Positions 46,995-59,814 are shown, numbered from the stretch's first letter. The stretch is DNA of 64,000 bases from Bettongia penicillata ogilbyi (GCA_023548195.1 JAJHZJ010000061.1:2582771-2646770), one strand, 5' to 3'. Program-made: numbers and translations. The notes: generated by a model from the sequence alone, not told the origin.

Positions 46995-47530
46995 ATTTCA
47001 GACACATTTGATGCCCATCAATTAAGGAATGAATAGTTGAACAAGTTGTGGTTTATGACTGTGATGGAATACCATTGTGCTACAAGAAACGATGAGCAGA
47101 ATGCTTTCAGAAAAACCTGGGCTTAAATGCTCCACTCAAGTGAGCAGGACCAGGAGAACACTGAAAACAGCATCAGCAATACTGTATGACGATCAACTAT
47201 GAAGGACTGAGCTATTCTCAGCAATACAATGAGCTAAGACAATTCCAAAGAACTCATGATGAAAAATGCTATCTACCTCCAGGGAAAATAGTGATGGAAC
47301 CTAAATGAAAATCAAAGCATACTATTTTTTCACTTTATTTTTTTCATTTTGGGAAGGGTGGTGGTTCTGTTTTTCTTTCACAACATGACTAATATGGAAA
47401 TACATTTTGCATGATTGCACATATATAACCTATATCAAGTTATTTACTGTCTCTCAGGGAGGGCAAGAATTTGAAACTCAAAATTAAAAAAAAATGTTAA
47501 CTGTTTTTACATGCAACTAAGAAAAAAATA
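46995..47530 (+). mobile_element. L1 3' end, 5'-truncated
   Basis: 'GATGCCCATCAATTAAGGAA', 'GAACAAGTTGTGGTTTATGA', 'GACCAGGAGAACACTGAAAA', 'AATGAGCTAAGACAATTCCA', 'ACATATATAACCTATATCAA', ending in A-runs. About 540 bp, truncated like the 42.2-kb copy. Confidence 0.88.
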
Positions 47531-47559
47531 TTACTTTAAAAAAAAAAGACATTTGATAG

Positions 47560-49315
47560 GATATATTCCCTGCCTTCCATTCAGCTAAGTAAAGAAAGTC
47601 TAAAGCTGGTTAGCTAGTCTTCTTAATACTGGAGAGGTCTCTTTTTGAGATGGTCCCCAGCACAATTATGCAGATGATACACAAGACAGTGACCCAGGCA
47701 GGACCACACCCATTAACGAATAATAGAATCAGTGACCTCTAACTGTGCTATCTTTCTCTTGCCAGACCAAAGAAATGGCCCCCTTAAAGAGGCTTAGACC
47801 TTAGTCATAATTGTTGCCATATACTGAGTCACAATGGTTACTGAGGAAAGCAGCTTGCCTCAAGTCTTTCCATTTTGCCTTATTAAAAGGTGATTGTTTC
47901 TAGAAGATTTGTTATTTATGCTATAAGAGCACTCAACTAAATAATTAATACATTATTTCTTAGTCTTCACATGTTGCCTTCATGTATACACCCAATATCA
48001 CGTTAGCTTATATTGTTTTGTTACAGGGGATCTTTCTGGTTTAATTTTCAAAAGAGCATTCACAAAAGTGAGTTCCCAATTCTGACCACAAAATCCTTTC
48101 CTGCTATACTTGCATAGGGTACTAAAGAGAACCAGTTTGTAGATTTGATCTTTGTACTAACTAAGCTAGTCTTAAAAAGACAAAAGCACTTGTTTAACAA
48201 GTGGAGATTGGAATATTACAGATTCTGGCTGATTTCAGTCCTTCTCCTGTCTCTCCCCCACCCCTCTCCATCCCTACCTCCACCTTTCCAATAGATCTTT
48301 CACATCTTGCTAATGGGCAAATTCCTCTACATAAAAACAATAACCCAGCTTCCACTAGGTACCAAATATTTTTTAAAAATCCTTAGTCTGGCATTCAAGG
48401 TGCTTCATAATCTGAATCAAACTTATTTTTATAGGTTTCTCACTTCTCCCTTTAAAAAAAAAACAATCGAGTAAGACTACACATTATTCCCTAATCTGAT
48501 TCTGCCCTCTACAGACCAAGCAAACCTGGCAAAGCAAATCAAATGCCAATACTAAAAACAAACCAAAAAACTCTCAAAATCTATTTCCTAAAAATAAGAA
48601 ATAAATAGGCACTATCTTTTTACATGAAAGATTTCAAATATTTACTGAAAGATCTTCATTATTTTTAGTTCATATATAATATTCTTCAGAAACAGCTGCT
48701 AATTTTTTATTATGAAAAAATGAGCCTCTCCAAACATACACAACCCTCTGAATTAGCAGAACAAAAAACAGGTCTTTGAAATAAAAATAAATCTCCCAAA
48801 ACAACTAACAGAAACATTATTCAGACTTATAGTGACTGGTGAAAAAAAGAGGTAAAGGTTAAATGAGAAAAGCACTTCCTCCAGCCTAAGACTGCTTTCT
48901 TTATTCCTCTAGTTTAAAATTGCTGTAGTTTAAATGTCCTTTTACAATCTACATTCTCCTTTTTCTCCTCTGAGTACTTCAACTTTATTGATTCTATTTG
49001 TCATTTTCTATTTAATAAATGAGTAATGCCAATCTCTTTTTATATGGATGTCTCATAATAGAAAGAAAGGAACAAGAATCAAGAAGATATAGAGGTGTTT
49101 CAATCTTCCGTGATCTGATCATTGTGGCTACTTTCTCCCCTGGGGATTTACTTAAACATCTAAAAATGTACTGCATGATACACTGCATGTTCATTACTTT
49201 TTAGGTACATTATTATAATTTATAGCAAAGATAGGGAACTTCTCTCCTAGAACTTCATTTCTTTGGGTCCACAGTAGAAGTACCAAGGTATAAGAAGCAA
49301 TATAGCTTTAAATAC
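47560..49315. other. Unassigned intronic DNA
   Basis: No gene. 48380-48450 ('TCTGGCATTCAAGGTGCTTC', 'ATAATCTGAATC') is an L2-like scrap on the plus strand; the rest is not assignable. Confidence 0.45.
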
Positions 49316-49319
49316 CCTA

Positions 49320-49850
49320 AAAATACTCAAAAACATCTAAAACTAAACTTTACCCTGAAATTATTTCTCTCTCATTTCCTTATTTCTGTTAGTATCTTAG
49401 GTTCAAAGCCTTAGAACTATCACTAAATCTTTTTCCCTGACCTCTACTTCTAACAAATCAAAAATACTATGAAATTTTTTATTTTGTAATTTTCTTCTTC
49501 ATTCCCACTATTTTCACCCTAGATTAAACCTTTGTCCCCTTATGGTAAACAGTTTCTTAACTGTTCAGTCTAACTACAGATAATCCATAATGCATTTAAC
49601 CACCAGACTAATTCCACAAACAACACTTGTCTTAATGACCCCTTGTCCTTTCAAAGAATGTCTCCCATGCCTGGAATGTACTCTTTTTTCATCTCTGCCT
49701 CTTAAACTCCCCAGATTCCTTCAAAGCTCAACTCAACTGGTACTTCTTACATGAGACCTTTCCTTATTCCCCTGGTTGTTAAGTGTCTCTCCACCAAATT
49801 ACCTTATATTTATTTTGTATAGACATATATGTGTACCTATTATTTCCATT
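49320..49850 (+). repeat. L2-like LINE fragment
   Basis: 'CTCCCATGCCTGGAATGTAC', 'CTGCCTCTTAAACTCCCCAG', 'CCTTCAAAGCTCAACTCAAC', 'GAGACCTTTCCTTATTCCCC', all in L2-like order, then an AT-rich junction into another SINE-like segment. Confidence 0.6.
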
Positions 49851-49869
49851 GATAAAACATATGGTCTCT

Positions 49870-50060
49870 GTCCTTCGTTCTTGAAGAGGACCAAATAACA
49901 TCACTATGTTGTGATAAAGTGTGTCCAACTGTGGTTAATCAGACAAGATTGAGCTAGGTAGGGCATATATAGTCCATATGAACATTTGAAGTGGAGATGT
50001 CTAAATTTGTGCATCTCACATTTCTTTTGAGCTACTGCAATGTTCTATCTCTTATCTGAA
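49870..50060 (+). repeat. Marsupial-type SINE, diverged copy
   Basis: 'TCTGTCCTTCGTTCTTGAAG', 'AGGACCAAATAACATCACTA', 'GTGATAAAGTGTGTCCAACT': same head as the element at 31597-31785. It is inserted between L2-like segments. Confidence 0.55.
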
Positions 50061-50089
50061 CTACCTGAATTGCAGAACTGCAGACAGGA

Positions 50090-50590
50090 CATAAGCTGCT
50101 TGAGGAAAGGAACTACTTCATTTTTTTTTTTTTTTGTATACCCAATGCCAAGCATAGGGTCATTTTCATAATCATTGCTTAATGAATATTTATGGATTAT
50201 TTGAAGGAAATGTATCTTTCCTACTCCAAAATCTTTAAATTTCCCATTTTCCCATTATCTGCATGGTAAAAACCAAAATCCTCCACCTGTACTTCAAGGT
50301 CCTTTATATTCTGGTCCCAACCTCATCTCTAATAATCACCTTACAAAAACACACTGATCCAGACAAAATGATATCTTCTACTGGCCCAAATATGTAACAC
50401 AATTTCCCCACTTACATATTACAATCAGTTCATTCACTTGGAATAATGCCCTTTGAGCCTTCTTCTTAACCTAGCTAAATTCTAATCCTTTCTCAAGATC
50501 TAGGTTACTTATTTCCTCTCTAATTATTTTACACGAAAATCTTTTCTTGAAATGAGTTTTCTACTTTTACTTTGTGAAGTAATTATTATC
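50090..50590 (+). repeat. L2-like LINE fragments (end, then a second copy)
   Basis: 50090-50215 reads as the 3' end ('ATAAGCTGCTTGAGGAAAGG', 'TATACCCAATGCCAAGCATA'). 50230-50590 restarts in the body ('CCTCCACCTGTACTTCAAGG', 'TCCTTTATATTCTGGTCCCA'). They are two separate insertions or a duplication. Confidence 0.55.
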
Positions 50591-50599
50591 TATATAATT

Positions 50600-51620
50600 T
50601 ATTTGGAAGTAAATGCTAGGCTGTCAGAGCTTGCCATGTCACATGAAGTTTGCTTAATGACTTGATCTTTGCAGAGATGAACTATCTAATCCTGACTAGT
50701 GGACAGCAGGGTGGGTCAATGAGGAATTATGTTGAAGATGATGAGCCACAGAGTAAAAAGACCCATTTGATGGCCTTTAAAATAAAATGGAAGAAACAAC
50801 CCTTCTCCCCTAGCCCCATATCTCTCCTCCTTCCACTCACTCTTCTAACTTTGTTACTCAAGTCTATATGTGTGTTCAGAATTTCTCTAAACTCCTACCC
50901 AGAAAGAAACAAGATGCTACAAGCAAACAACAAGTAAAATGTGTTTCTGCTTAACTAAGCCTGAGTCCTTGAGTCTCTCTGCTTTTTCCTGTCTTGCCTG
51001 TGTATAAGTTAGCAACAATCACTAATGAAAAAAATGGACATTTCCAGGCCTAGTAGTTATCTTATTACTTTAAGAGTTTCTGAGTATGGTACCAATCAAC
51101 CAAAGAGAAGTGATTCCCATACTGGCACAATTTCTCAAAGGAGAAGTTCCACTGTCCTTAGGAGATGCTATGACCTTGGAAGTTGGCTAGACAATACTAA
51201 TCCAAGGTGGAAGTGAAATATCTATTTTAGCAAGAGGAAAAAGTCCTTACCTTTAGGAAATACATCATGCTTATAATGGGTTAGTCTTTCATGTTTTATA
51301 TTGTAAATGCATGCATGCTTATGAGTTTTCTGTGTTTAAGTATTTTTAGTTGTGGAGAAATAAACCTGATACAACAAAACAATGAGCACCTTTTTAATAA
51401 GACATCGTATTTCTCATTTTAGGGGGAGACCACAGATACAAAATCAAACCTAAAATTTGTTTTAGAGATTTCTCTTGAGTTATTCCAGAGCACAGAAATT
51501 TAACCAGAGAGACAGTTGAAAAGGCTGCTTCTTCTATCAGGGTGAGTCCTTGTCAGTGCAGATCCAGAGCACCTGTGGGAGGTATGTCTTCTGGGCCAAA
51601 AGTTGTATAAATGTGTGGAT
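50600..51620. other. Unassigned intronic DNA
   Basis: Complex, largely repeat-free. Frames at 50650-50937 and 51025-51216 show no domain and no splice context I would trust. Confidence 0.45.
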
Positions 51621-51624
51621 ATCA

Positions 51625-51750
51625 TTTGATGGGTAGACTTTAAGTTCTTTTAGGACAAGGAATAGTCTTAGCTTTTTTGTATCTCCCATAACACCAGCAG
51701 TACTTGGCAGGTAGTAGGCAGTTAATAATTAAATAGCTGTTGACAGTACT
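51625..51750 (+). repeat. L2-like LINE 3' end
   Basis: 'GACTTTAAGTTCTTTTAGGA', 'TTTTTTGTATCTCCCATAAC', 'AGGTAGTAGGCAGTTAATAA'. Confidence 0.6.
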
Positions 51751-52189
51751 GTTAGATTCACTGACAGTATTATAAAAGGCCACTAGATGGTGATGTTAAT
51801 ACTTGAAAGTAGTCTTTCCAGAGCAGGAAGTTTTTCTGCTTTTATGGGGAAGGATAAAGAGAAAGGAAAGATTTACATGAGAAGAAAGCAAAGGAATGGG
51901 AAAACAGGAGGCCCTCAGGACATCACTGACTGATTGGAAGAGCCTCCCACAGAATCCTGAGTATCTTATCAAACCGATTTCCTACAGATGGGGAGTGTAG
52001 TCTTTGCCTCTCTCACAGAACCTATCACAGGGCTCCGAACCCAATAGATGCTTGGAAACCCTTTCTTTCACTGTCAACAATAGAAATCATAAAAATCTCT
52101 ACAAATAGGAAGGTATTTAATTAGATCACATGTAAATTCAAAATGTTCAAAGTAGAACCCCCATATCCCTAAACCCAACTCTCCTCAAC

Positions 52190-52925
52190 AATGCCCAATT
52201 TCTGCTTGAACATTCTACTATCCTTCCCCTCACTAGGGTTTGCAAATTCAGAATCATTCTGACTCTGCTCACTTTCAAGATCCTCTACACCTCCATCTCC
52301 AATCAGTTGCCAGATATTACTCCACAAAATCCCTCTAATTGTCTTCCTTTATTCCTCTCTGAGGAACCACTTCCATTGCTTTCATTACCTCTTGCCCAGA
52401 TTATGATAAGAAGCTCAAAAGTGTACAGCTCCTTCAAGTCTCTCCCCTCTTCAATCTATCATCAAAACTACAGCTAAAATATTCTTCTAAGAGAATGTCT
52501 CGATGGTCAATAATCTTCAGTAACTCCTTATTATGTTTAAGATAAAATACAAACTCCTTAGTTTGTTATGTAAAGACCTTTAGTCTGGCTATAGCCTAAC
52601 TTCCCAAGGATTACTTCACATTTATTCTCACTCACATAATCTTATGTTCCAGGCAACTGGACCTACTTGCCCTAATGCCTAACTAATTGGTGCATCTCCT
52701 CCCATCCATCACCAACAGTCAACTTTAACACTCAACTAGAAAAGGTAATTCCTATAGAAGATTTTTCCTGATACAGTTTGCAATGTTTCCCTAATTCCAA
52801 AAATTCTTTTTGAATTTTCCAAGCAATGCAAACTCTTTGAAGTCAAGAAATGCTTTTATATACCTAGTAGCACAGAATATACATAGTAAGAACATAATAA
52901 TTGTTTCCTTGATATTAAATGAATT
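52190..52925 (+). repeat. L2-like LINE fragment
   Basis: 'CACCTCCATCTCCAATCAGT', 'CAATAATCTTCAGTAACTCC', 'CTTTAGTCTGGCTATAGCCT', end 'CAAACTCTTTGAAGTCAAGA', 'GTAGCACAGAATATACATAG'. A fairly long copy. Confidence 0.6.
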
Positions 52926-53229
52926 CAATGATGGAGTGAGGGAAGAAAAAAGAAGCAGAGATGAAAGAGAAAGACGCACAGGAAGAAACAGAAGACTTGA
53001 ATAACCCATTCCTTCTAAACTTAAGGAATCTCACAACACTTCTAATAATAGATTTTGACAATGCCTATACTTAACTTGCAATCGACAGTCTTATTACCTG
53101 CATTTCCACTCATTACTGACCCAGGCAAATAATAACATTAAAAAATGAACTGGACTTCTAAAAGCACACACTTTAAACAAACAGTGAATTTGCCTAGATT
53201 ACACATTCCCAAATTTTATGAGTTCATGA

Positions 53230-53985
53230 ATGTCCCCTAAGGATCAATTCTCACTCTATACTATTTCATTTAGTGATCTAAAACCTTCCATAGGTTCAAT
53301 TATCAGATCTTTGTAAAGATTATCTGAAACTAGATGTCCAACAGGCATCACAAATTCAACAAGTGAACTCATTATCTTTCCCCCTAAACTCCTCACTTTT
53401 AACTTTCTTATTATAGTTGAAGACACTGCTATGATATCTCCCTTCTGTCTCCACCAACTGAGCTCCTACTCAGAGGCATTTTCTACTCCCCAATGACACT
53501 AACTCCATACATCACCTATTATCTCCAATAGCTGGCTGGATGGTATGTTTGCTACAACTGTCTGTGTGCTTCAGTCCATTATCCACTCACCTACCAAAGT
53601 GATCTTCCTAAAGTAAGATATGACCATGTTACTCCCCTACTCAATAATAGTAGCTTCCTATCACCTCCTTACACCCATCAATTCCAAGTCTCTTCAATAG
53701 TAGTCCTCCATGTTTAGAATGTTCTCCTTTCTCACCTTCTGGTTTTCTTGGCTTCTGTCAAGACTCAGAACAAATTATACCTTTTTAAGGAGGTCTTTCC
53801 TCATCCATCCTCCTGCACCGCTAATAAGCACCATACTTTTGGGATTACTTATATGATGCATACAGAGTGATTTGCATGTTATCCAACAGAATGTGACCTC
53901 CTGGGTAGGTGATTTTGCCTTTACTCATTGTATCTTTGCTTATATCTGCTTACTTTACTTTGGATCAGTTCATAGAATGTTTACT
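53230..53985 (+). repeat. L2-like LINE fragment
   Basis: 'CATTATCCACTCACCTACCA', 'AAGTGATCTTCCTAAAGTAA', 'CATGTTACTCCCCTACTCAA', 'TCCTATCACCTCCTTACACC', then 'AATGTGACCTCCTGGGTAGG'. Confidence 0.62.
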
Positions 53986-53989
53986 ATAC

Positions 53990-54135
53990 TTCCCTGTAGT
54001 TATCATATTCATTGTTTCTTATAATGCAGCAATATTCTATCTACTACATTTATATACCATGATTTATCTACTCATCCGCAATCAAGCTGCTTTGTTTGCA
54101 GTAATTTGCTACTATAAAAAGGGTTATAAGGGTCA
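53990..54135 (-). mobile_element. L1 3' scrap, older copy
   Basis: 'TTTCTTATAATGCAGCAATA', 'TTCTATCTACTACATTTATA', 'ACCATGATTTATCTACTCAT' mirror the L1 3' end ('cttatagcacaacagtact') in diverged form, next to the younger minus-strand L1. Confidence 0.55.
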
Positions 54136-54139
54136 TTAC

Positions 54140-56515
54140 AAATATTTTCTTTTTTTCTATTACTTACTATTTTATTTTTTCCCAATTCATGTAAAAACAA
54201 TTATAAACATTTGTTTTTTTTTAAATTTTGAGTTCAAAATTCTCTCTTTCCCTCCTTCAACTCCCACTGAGAAGTCAAATATTATATAGTTTATACATGT
54301 GCATTCATGCAAAATATATTTCCATTTCAGTCAGGTTACAAAAGAAAATGTACACATACAAAGAAAAATAAGTTAAGAAAAAACTATGTTTCTATCTGCA
54401 TTTGATTCTATGATTTCTTCCTCTGGAGGCAGACAAAATATTTCATCATAAGTCTTTTGAAACAGTTGTGGATCATTACATTGCTGCAAATAGCTAAATT
54501 ATTTATAGTTGATCACTGTATAATATTACTGTTGCTATAAACAACATTCTGGTTTGGCTCATTTCACTTTTCATCATTTCATGTAAGTTTTTCTAGGTTT
54601 TTCTGAAACCATCCTGCTCGTCATTCCATCAAAACCAATTCCACAATTGATGGGTATCTGTTAAATCATTAATTCTTCATCATCACAAAAAAGTTGCTAT
54701 AAATATTTTTGTAAATGTGGGCTCTTTTCTCATTTTCATGGTCTCTATTGTTGGGTTAAAGGGTATGCATTATTTTATTGCCCTTTAGGCATAGTTCCAA
54801 ATTGCTCTCCAAAGTGGTTGGATCATTTCAAAACTCCACCAACAGCACACTAGTGTTCCAGTTTCCCCACATCCCCTCCAACATCTGTCCTTTTTATCAT
54901 ATTAGCCCTAAGTCCTTTGCAGCCAGAATAGTATATTCCAAGACCTGAGATCCTTTATGTAGAAGTTGCAAAATCTTGTGTTAGCCTGATTATGGCTACA
55001 TGATACTCCAACTGTTTCTTTCTAGTTGCTTGCAGTATTTCCTCCTTGACCTGGGAGCTATGGAATTTGTCTACAATATTCCTAGGAGTGTTCATACTAG
55101 GATCTCTTTTGGAAGGTGACTGGTAGGTACTTCTCATTTCTATTTTCCCCTCTTGGTTCTGGGGTATAAGGGCAGTTTTCCTTGGTAATATATTTAAATA
55201 TGAGGTGTAGGCTCTCCTTTTTGAACATGGTTTTCAGATAGTTCAACAATTCTTAAATTCTCTCTCCTACAGCTATTTGCTGTATCAGTTTTATTTCCAA
55301 TGGAATATTTCACATTTTTTTTCTATTTTTCATTCTTTTGATTTTGTTTTTATCATTTCTTAATGTTTCATGGAATCATTACCTTCTATAAGACTAATTC
55401 TCATTTTTAAGAAATGAGTTTTTTCAGTAAGCTTTTTGTACCTTCTTATCCATTTGGCTAATTCTACTTTCTAAGGAGTTCTTTTCTTTAGCAGATTTTA
55501 CTACCTCTTTTACCATTTGGATGATTCTGATTTTTGAGGTGTTATTTTCCTCAGTATTTTTTTGGTACCTCCTTTACCAAGCTGTTCACTCCTTTTTCAT
55601 GATTTTCCTGCATCACTTTCATTTTTCTTGCCAATTTTTCATTTACCTCTCTTACTCAGTTTTTAAAATGCTTTTAAGTTCTTCCATGGCCTGAGACCAA
55701 TTCTTATTTTTCTTTGATGCTTTGGATGTAGTATTTTTTACTTTGTTGTCTTCTTCTGTTTATATTTTAATTTTCCTTGTCACCATAATAACTTTCTAAG
55801 GCCAGATTCTGTTTTGTTGTTTGCTCATTTTTCCAGTCTACTTCTTGACTTGTTCCTGGGATAAAACAGGCACTGTTTCAAGTTTTCAGTTTTTGGTGCT
55901 GCTCTATTCTGAGATAGTTCAAGGGGAAGAAGGGAGGAGAAAAGGGAGGGGTCTGTAAATTTTTAGTTCTTTAACATTGGTAAGATCTAAAGAGAAGTGT
56001 GATTGCTGTTCTTCTGGCTTTTGCTCCAGTCTGTGAGAGGCCACAAGCATTCTTTTCTGCCCTGGAACTATGACTTGGGGTCCCCACTCTGCTGTAGTTG
56101 CAAGTTCTATGAGCCAAGGCTTCTCACTGCAACTGGGACTAAGACCCAGAGCTGTGACCTGGATCTGCACCAGAGTCCAGCATCCACTGCCAGTAAAAGG
56201 ATGTCTGTAATCTCCTTTTGACCAGTTGCCTGATTTTCTCACCATCTGTGGGTTCTCAGTTCTGGAAGTAGCTGCTACCAAATTGTCTCACTCCATTCCT
56301 GGCTGCTGGCTTGTTGAGGCAGTGCCTGTGCAGCAATGCACTCCTCTCCCACCCCAGCATGATGCACTTTTCCTTCAGCCTTCTAAAGAGTTATCTTGGG
56401 CTGGAAAATTATTTCACCCTGTCCATTTGTGGGTTTTGTCGCTCCAGAATTCATTTTGAGGCATTATTTAAAATTGTTTGGAGGGGAAGCTTGGAGAACT
56501 GAGGATAGTCCCTGC
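54140..56515 (-). mobile_element. L1 with ORF1 joined to its 3' end (ORF2 mostly missing)
   Basis: On the minus strand the order is 5' UTR (about 56515-55900, GC-richer), an ORF1 remnant (55900-54908; 54955-55137 reads RNIVDKFHSSQVKEEILQAT), then at about 54905 an abrupt switch to the last part of ORF2 ('GCCCTTTAGGCATAGTTCCA', 'AACATCTGTCCTTTTTATCA' on plus) and the 3' UTR to 54140. The 3-4 kb normally between are absent. Either an internally deleted L1 inserted once, or two insertions abut; the ORF1 break is mid-domain, just after the residues around 'aaaggactta', which favours a deletion. Confidence 0.7.
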
Positions 56516-56519
56516 CTTT

Positions 56520-57380
56520 TCTTCACCTAATAGACTCCAACCTATTATATTTTCACATATTTTGGAGTTACGCTTCTGTCTCTGATCTCATTCTGAATAT
56601 GTCAAGCAATGAGACACCCGAGTCAAGATCTATATACATTTTAGTAACTTTCTTAGCATAATTTCAAATTAATTTCATAGTAAGCATCAAATAGACACTA
56701 GCTGATTGAGCAATGAGAATGGGGTCAATGCAGGCAGATGGGGAAAATAATCCTGGGAGCTCCAAATTGGCAAAGCAAGGTAAACCTCAAGACAATGAGT
56801 CAAGGGAATATAGGGTAAAGAACAGAGTATACCTGAGTTAGTTTTGCAAAGGGGTAAAAATAAGGAAGGGAGGAGTATTGTCACTGGAGAAGCGGTAACC
56901 TAGGAATGAACTGAGGGGTGGAGATAATGGAGATCATGAAGGATGAAGAAGAGGAATAGAATTCATAAGGCACAGGAAAAGAAAGAACGAAAATAGATTA
57001 CAATCACAAAAGGGAATTTTGGAATTCATGAACATAGAAATAGAATATCAGACTTCTGAGCTTTAGTAGTGCTAAAGTCAACTAGGTTTTTGTCCTATTT
57101 TTGCCATTAATATGGTGAGTCTTGAAAAGCAAGAGGTCTATCAGGCTGGCTAAAAAAAAGAAATGCAACTAAAAATTAATTCAAACAGTAACTTCAGTAT
57201 ATTATCATTTATATAAATTAATACATAAAATAATCAGCTTTTTTTGTATTTTTCTTATAAAATGCAACAAGAGGAAAAATATACACAAAAAAACTTGGTT
57301 TGAACTTCACAGAATATCATACTTTCCCCCTTCAATTACCTGAAATCTCATCACCATACTAACTCGGTTTCTGATACTTT
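56520..57380. other. Unassigned intronic DNA
   Basis: Purine-rich on the plus strand at 56690-57000; no gene or named element. Confidence 0.45.
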
Positions 57381-57384
57381 TGTT

Positions 57385-57628
57385 AAAGTAGTGAAATGGA
57401 TAGAGTGCCGGACTTAGCACTTAGGAAGACTCATGTTCAAATTAAACCCTAGACACTTATTAGCTGTGTGACCCTAAGCAAGTCAGTTAACGCTGCTTGA
57501 CTCAGTTTTATCATACGTAAAATGAGCTGGAGAATGAAATGGCAAATCATTCAAGTTATCTTTGCCAAGAAAATCCCAAATGAGGTCATCTAGAGTCAGA
57601 CATGACTGAAAGAACTGAACAATATAGA
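57385..57628 (+). repeat. SINE with RTE/BovB-like tail, near complete
   Basis: Head 'GTGAAATGGATAGAGTGCCG', body 'AGCTGTGTGACCCTAAGCAA', then 'AAATGAGCTGGAGAATGAAA', 'TTATCTTTGCCAAGAAAATC', 'AGTCAGACATGACTGAAAGA'. This is the best copy of the composite family here. Confidence 0.88.
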
Positions 57629-57824
57629 TACTCAACACTTTCTAAACTCTTGCAGTTGGCTCTATCTTCTGATCATGGGAATGAGGGAAAAGTAGTAAAC
57701 TCTTTCCAAAACATTACTTCATAAAAGGTTCTGAAATTTCAAAATCTTCAAGGCAACTCTAGATTCTCCAAGAGTAGAGTTCTACTGTTTCCATTGCATG
57801 AAACATGTCCAGTCCCTTCCTTTT

Positions 57825-57962
57825 GTGTGTTGTCTTCCCCCATTAGATTGTATGTTTTTTTAGCGCAAACTGTCTTTTGTTTTCTTATTTATATCCCCAG
57901 TACTTAGCATACTGCCTGGTACATAGTAGGCACTTAATGTTTATTGAATTGAATTGATATAA
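57825..57962 (+). repeat. L2-like LINE 3' end
   Basis: 'CTTCCCCCATTAGATTGTAT', 'TTTATATCCCCAGTACTTAG', 'ACATAGTAGGCACTTAATGT' and TTTATTGAATTGAATTGA: the clearest L2-type terminus in the window. Confidence 0.7.
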
Positions 57963-58094
57963 ATTCATTCCAAAATAAGTACAAAAAGTAAAAATACTTG
58001 TGAGTCCACCTACACTCAGGACTCATATGACTACAACTACAAAACTTTCTGAAGAAATAAAAGAAGATTTAAATGGACTGAGAAACATGAATGC

Positions 58095-59245
58095 TCATAG
58101 TTGGGCTATGTCCAGATAATAATTTTTTTAAAGTTATCTAAATTAATTTACAGATTTAGTGTGATACCAACGAAACCAACAAATGTTTACTTTATAAGTT
58201 TAGATAAAAGTAAACAAAAAAAACTCAGCTGGGGAAACAAAAGAACTAATGAAAACAAAGTAGGAATGAAGGGAACCTTACAGTACAAGATAACCCATAT
58301 ACAAAATAGTAATCATCAAAACTATTTGTTACTGGTTGATGAATAGGAGAAAAAAAAGTTCAGTAGAAAAGAATGTAAAGGAGGCCAAGAAGCAATCAAA
58401 TATAGTTAGCACAATATTTGATTAAATTCAAGATCACCAACTACATGGATAAGGATAGCGAAAAGTATTGGGAAAGCAAAAATTAAACTTTAGATATGTC
58501 ATATACCACAAAATGCTTTAAGTGTATATAAGACCTAACTATAAACTTTTATATCATTAAAAAAAATTTGAGAAAGGAGAAAACTTTTATAACTTTGGAT
58601 AGAAGACATGTTCCTGAACAAACAAGTGATAAGGAGGATGACAGGATACTAATTTTGATTACCCCAAACAGAAAAACACTTGAACGAGCAAAATCAATGC
58701 AGTTAGAATTAATTTTTTTTAATTGCAGCAAATTCTCTGACAAAGGTCTGTACCCAAAACTTATAGAAAATGTGGCAGAAATATAGAAAAACAAGAATTG
58801 TACATCTATAGAAAAATGGGTTAAAGAGAATAAACAAGACATTTTCAAATAAGGAAATGAAAATAACAAGCACATAAAAATGCCCTGATTCACCACAACT
58901 AATAAAAATGCATACTATAACATCACTGAGGTTCCACCTCCCTTCAGCCTCATTGAAATGGTAATGATTATTAAAAAATGGAAATGGTAATTATTGGAAG
59001 GGTTACTCTAGGACAGGCACACTTCAATTTTGAACTAAACTACACAAATCCTCTGACCCATATATGACCACTAGGATAGATAACCTCCAAAGAATCAAAC
59101 ACAGAGGGGAAAGAACTTAAAATGTAAATTAAAAAAATATGTACAGCAGTACTCTCAAGACAGTAATGATAGCATATTAACATTAGTGATGAAAATCAAG
59201 AGAACATAAATAAAACATTAAAAATGTAATGAAAAAAGTTTCAGA
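58095..59245 (+). mobile_element. Old L1 ORF2 fragment
   Basis: 'TTATCTAAATTAATTTACAG', 'AGATTTAGTGTGATACCAAC', 'CTCAGCTGGGGAAACAAAAG', 'ACCTAACTATAAACTTTTAT', 'AAAAATGGGTTAAAGAGAAT' track the ORF2 3' half. Strongly diverged and full of stops. Confidence 0.65.
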
Positions 59246-59814
59246 GCATTACATTAACAAATACGATAATTTTGTTACTACACAGATTGAATTTTATACT
59301 GTCCTTTAAAAAAACAAACTAGACTTAACAGAATGTCAAAGTATCACAAATAATGCTTTTTTATGTGTTTCTTTGTATGCTGAAATGTTCATGCTCAAAG
59401 AAGATTAAGCTCACACTAAACAGAAAATTTAAAAATAAATTTATTGGAGATAAAGTTATAGAAAAATCAATTGTGTAAGTGGGGAGAGGAACACAGATAA
59501 AAAAAATAGTCCAGGTAAGGAAAAAACATATGTTTACTGCCAACTTAATATGAATCAATAAGTATAATCAACAATCGTGGGCTACGTCAATATGAACCTA
59601 TTTTCCGGAGAGAAAAAAAAAAGAATTAATAAGTCCTGCTACACTCTGTCATACTCAGACCATATTTTTCAAGTAGTACTTGATGTCACATCAGGTGTGC
59701 ATTAGAGGATGGTGAAAGTAATGAAACAGATTTTAGAGAAGAAAATTCTACTTGAAGAAGAGAAAGGTGAAGAACTGATTATTGCTTTTATGTATATATT
59801 TTACTTGGCAACAG

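Noticed and set aside
55919..56502. Frames of 63-120 codons on both strands
   Set aside because: They fall in the GC-richer 5' UTR of the minus-strand L1 and show no conserved protein.
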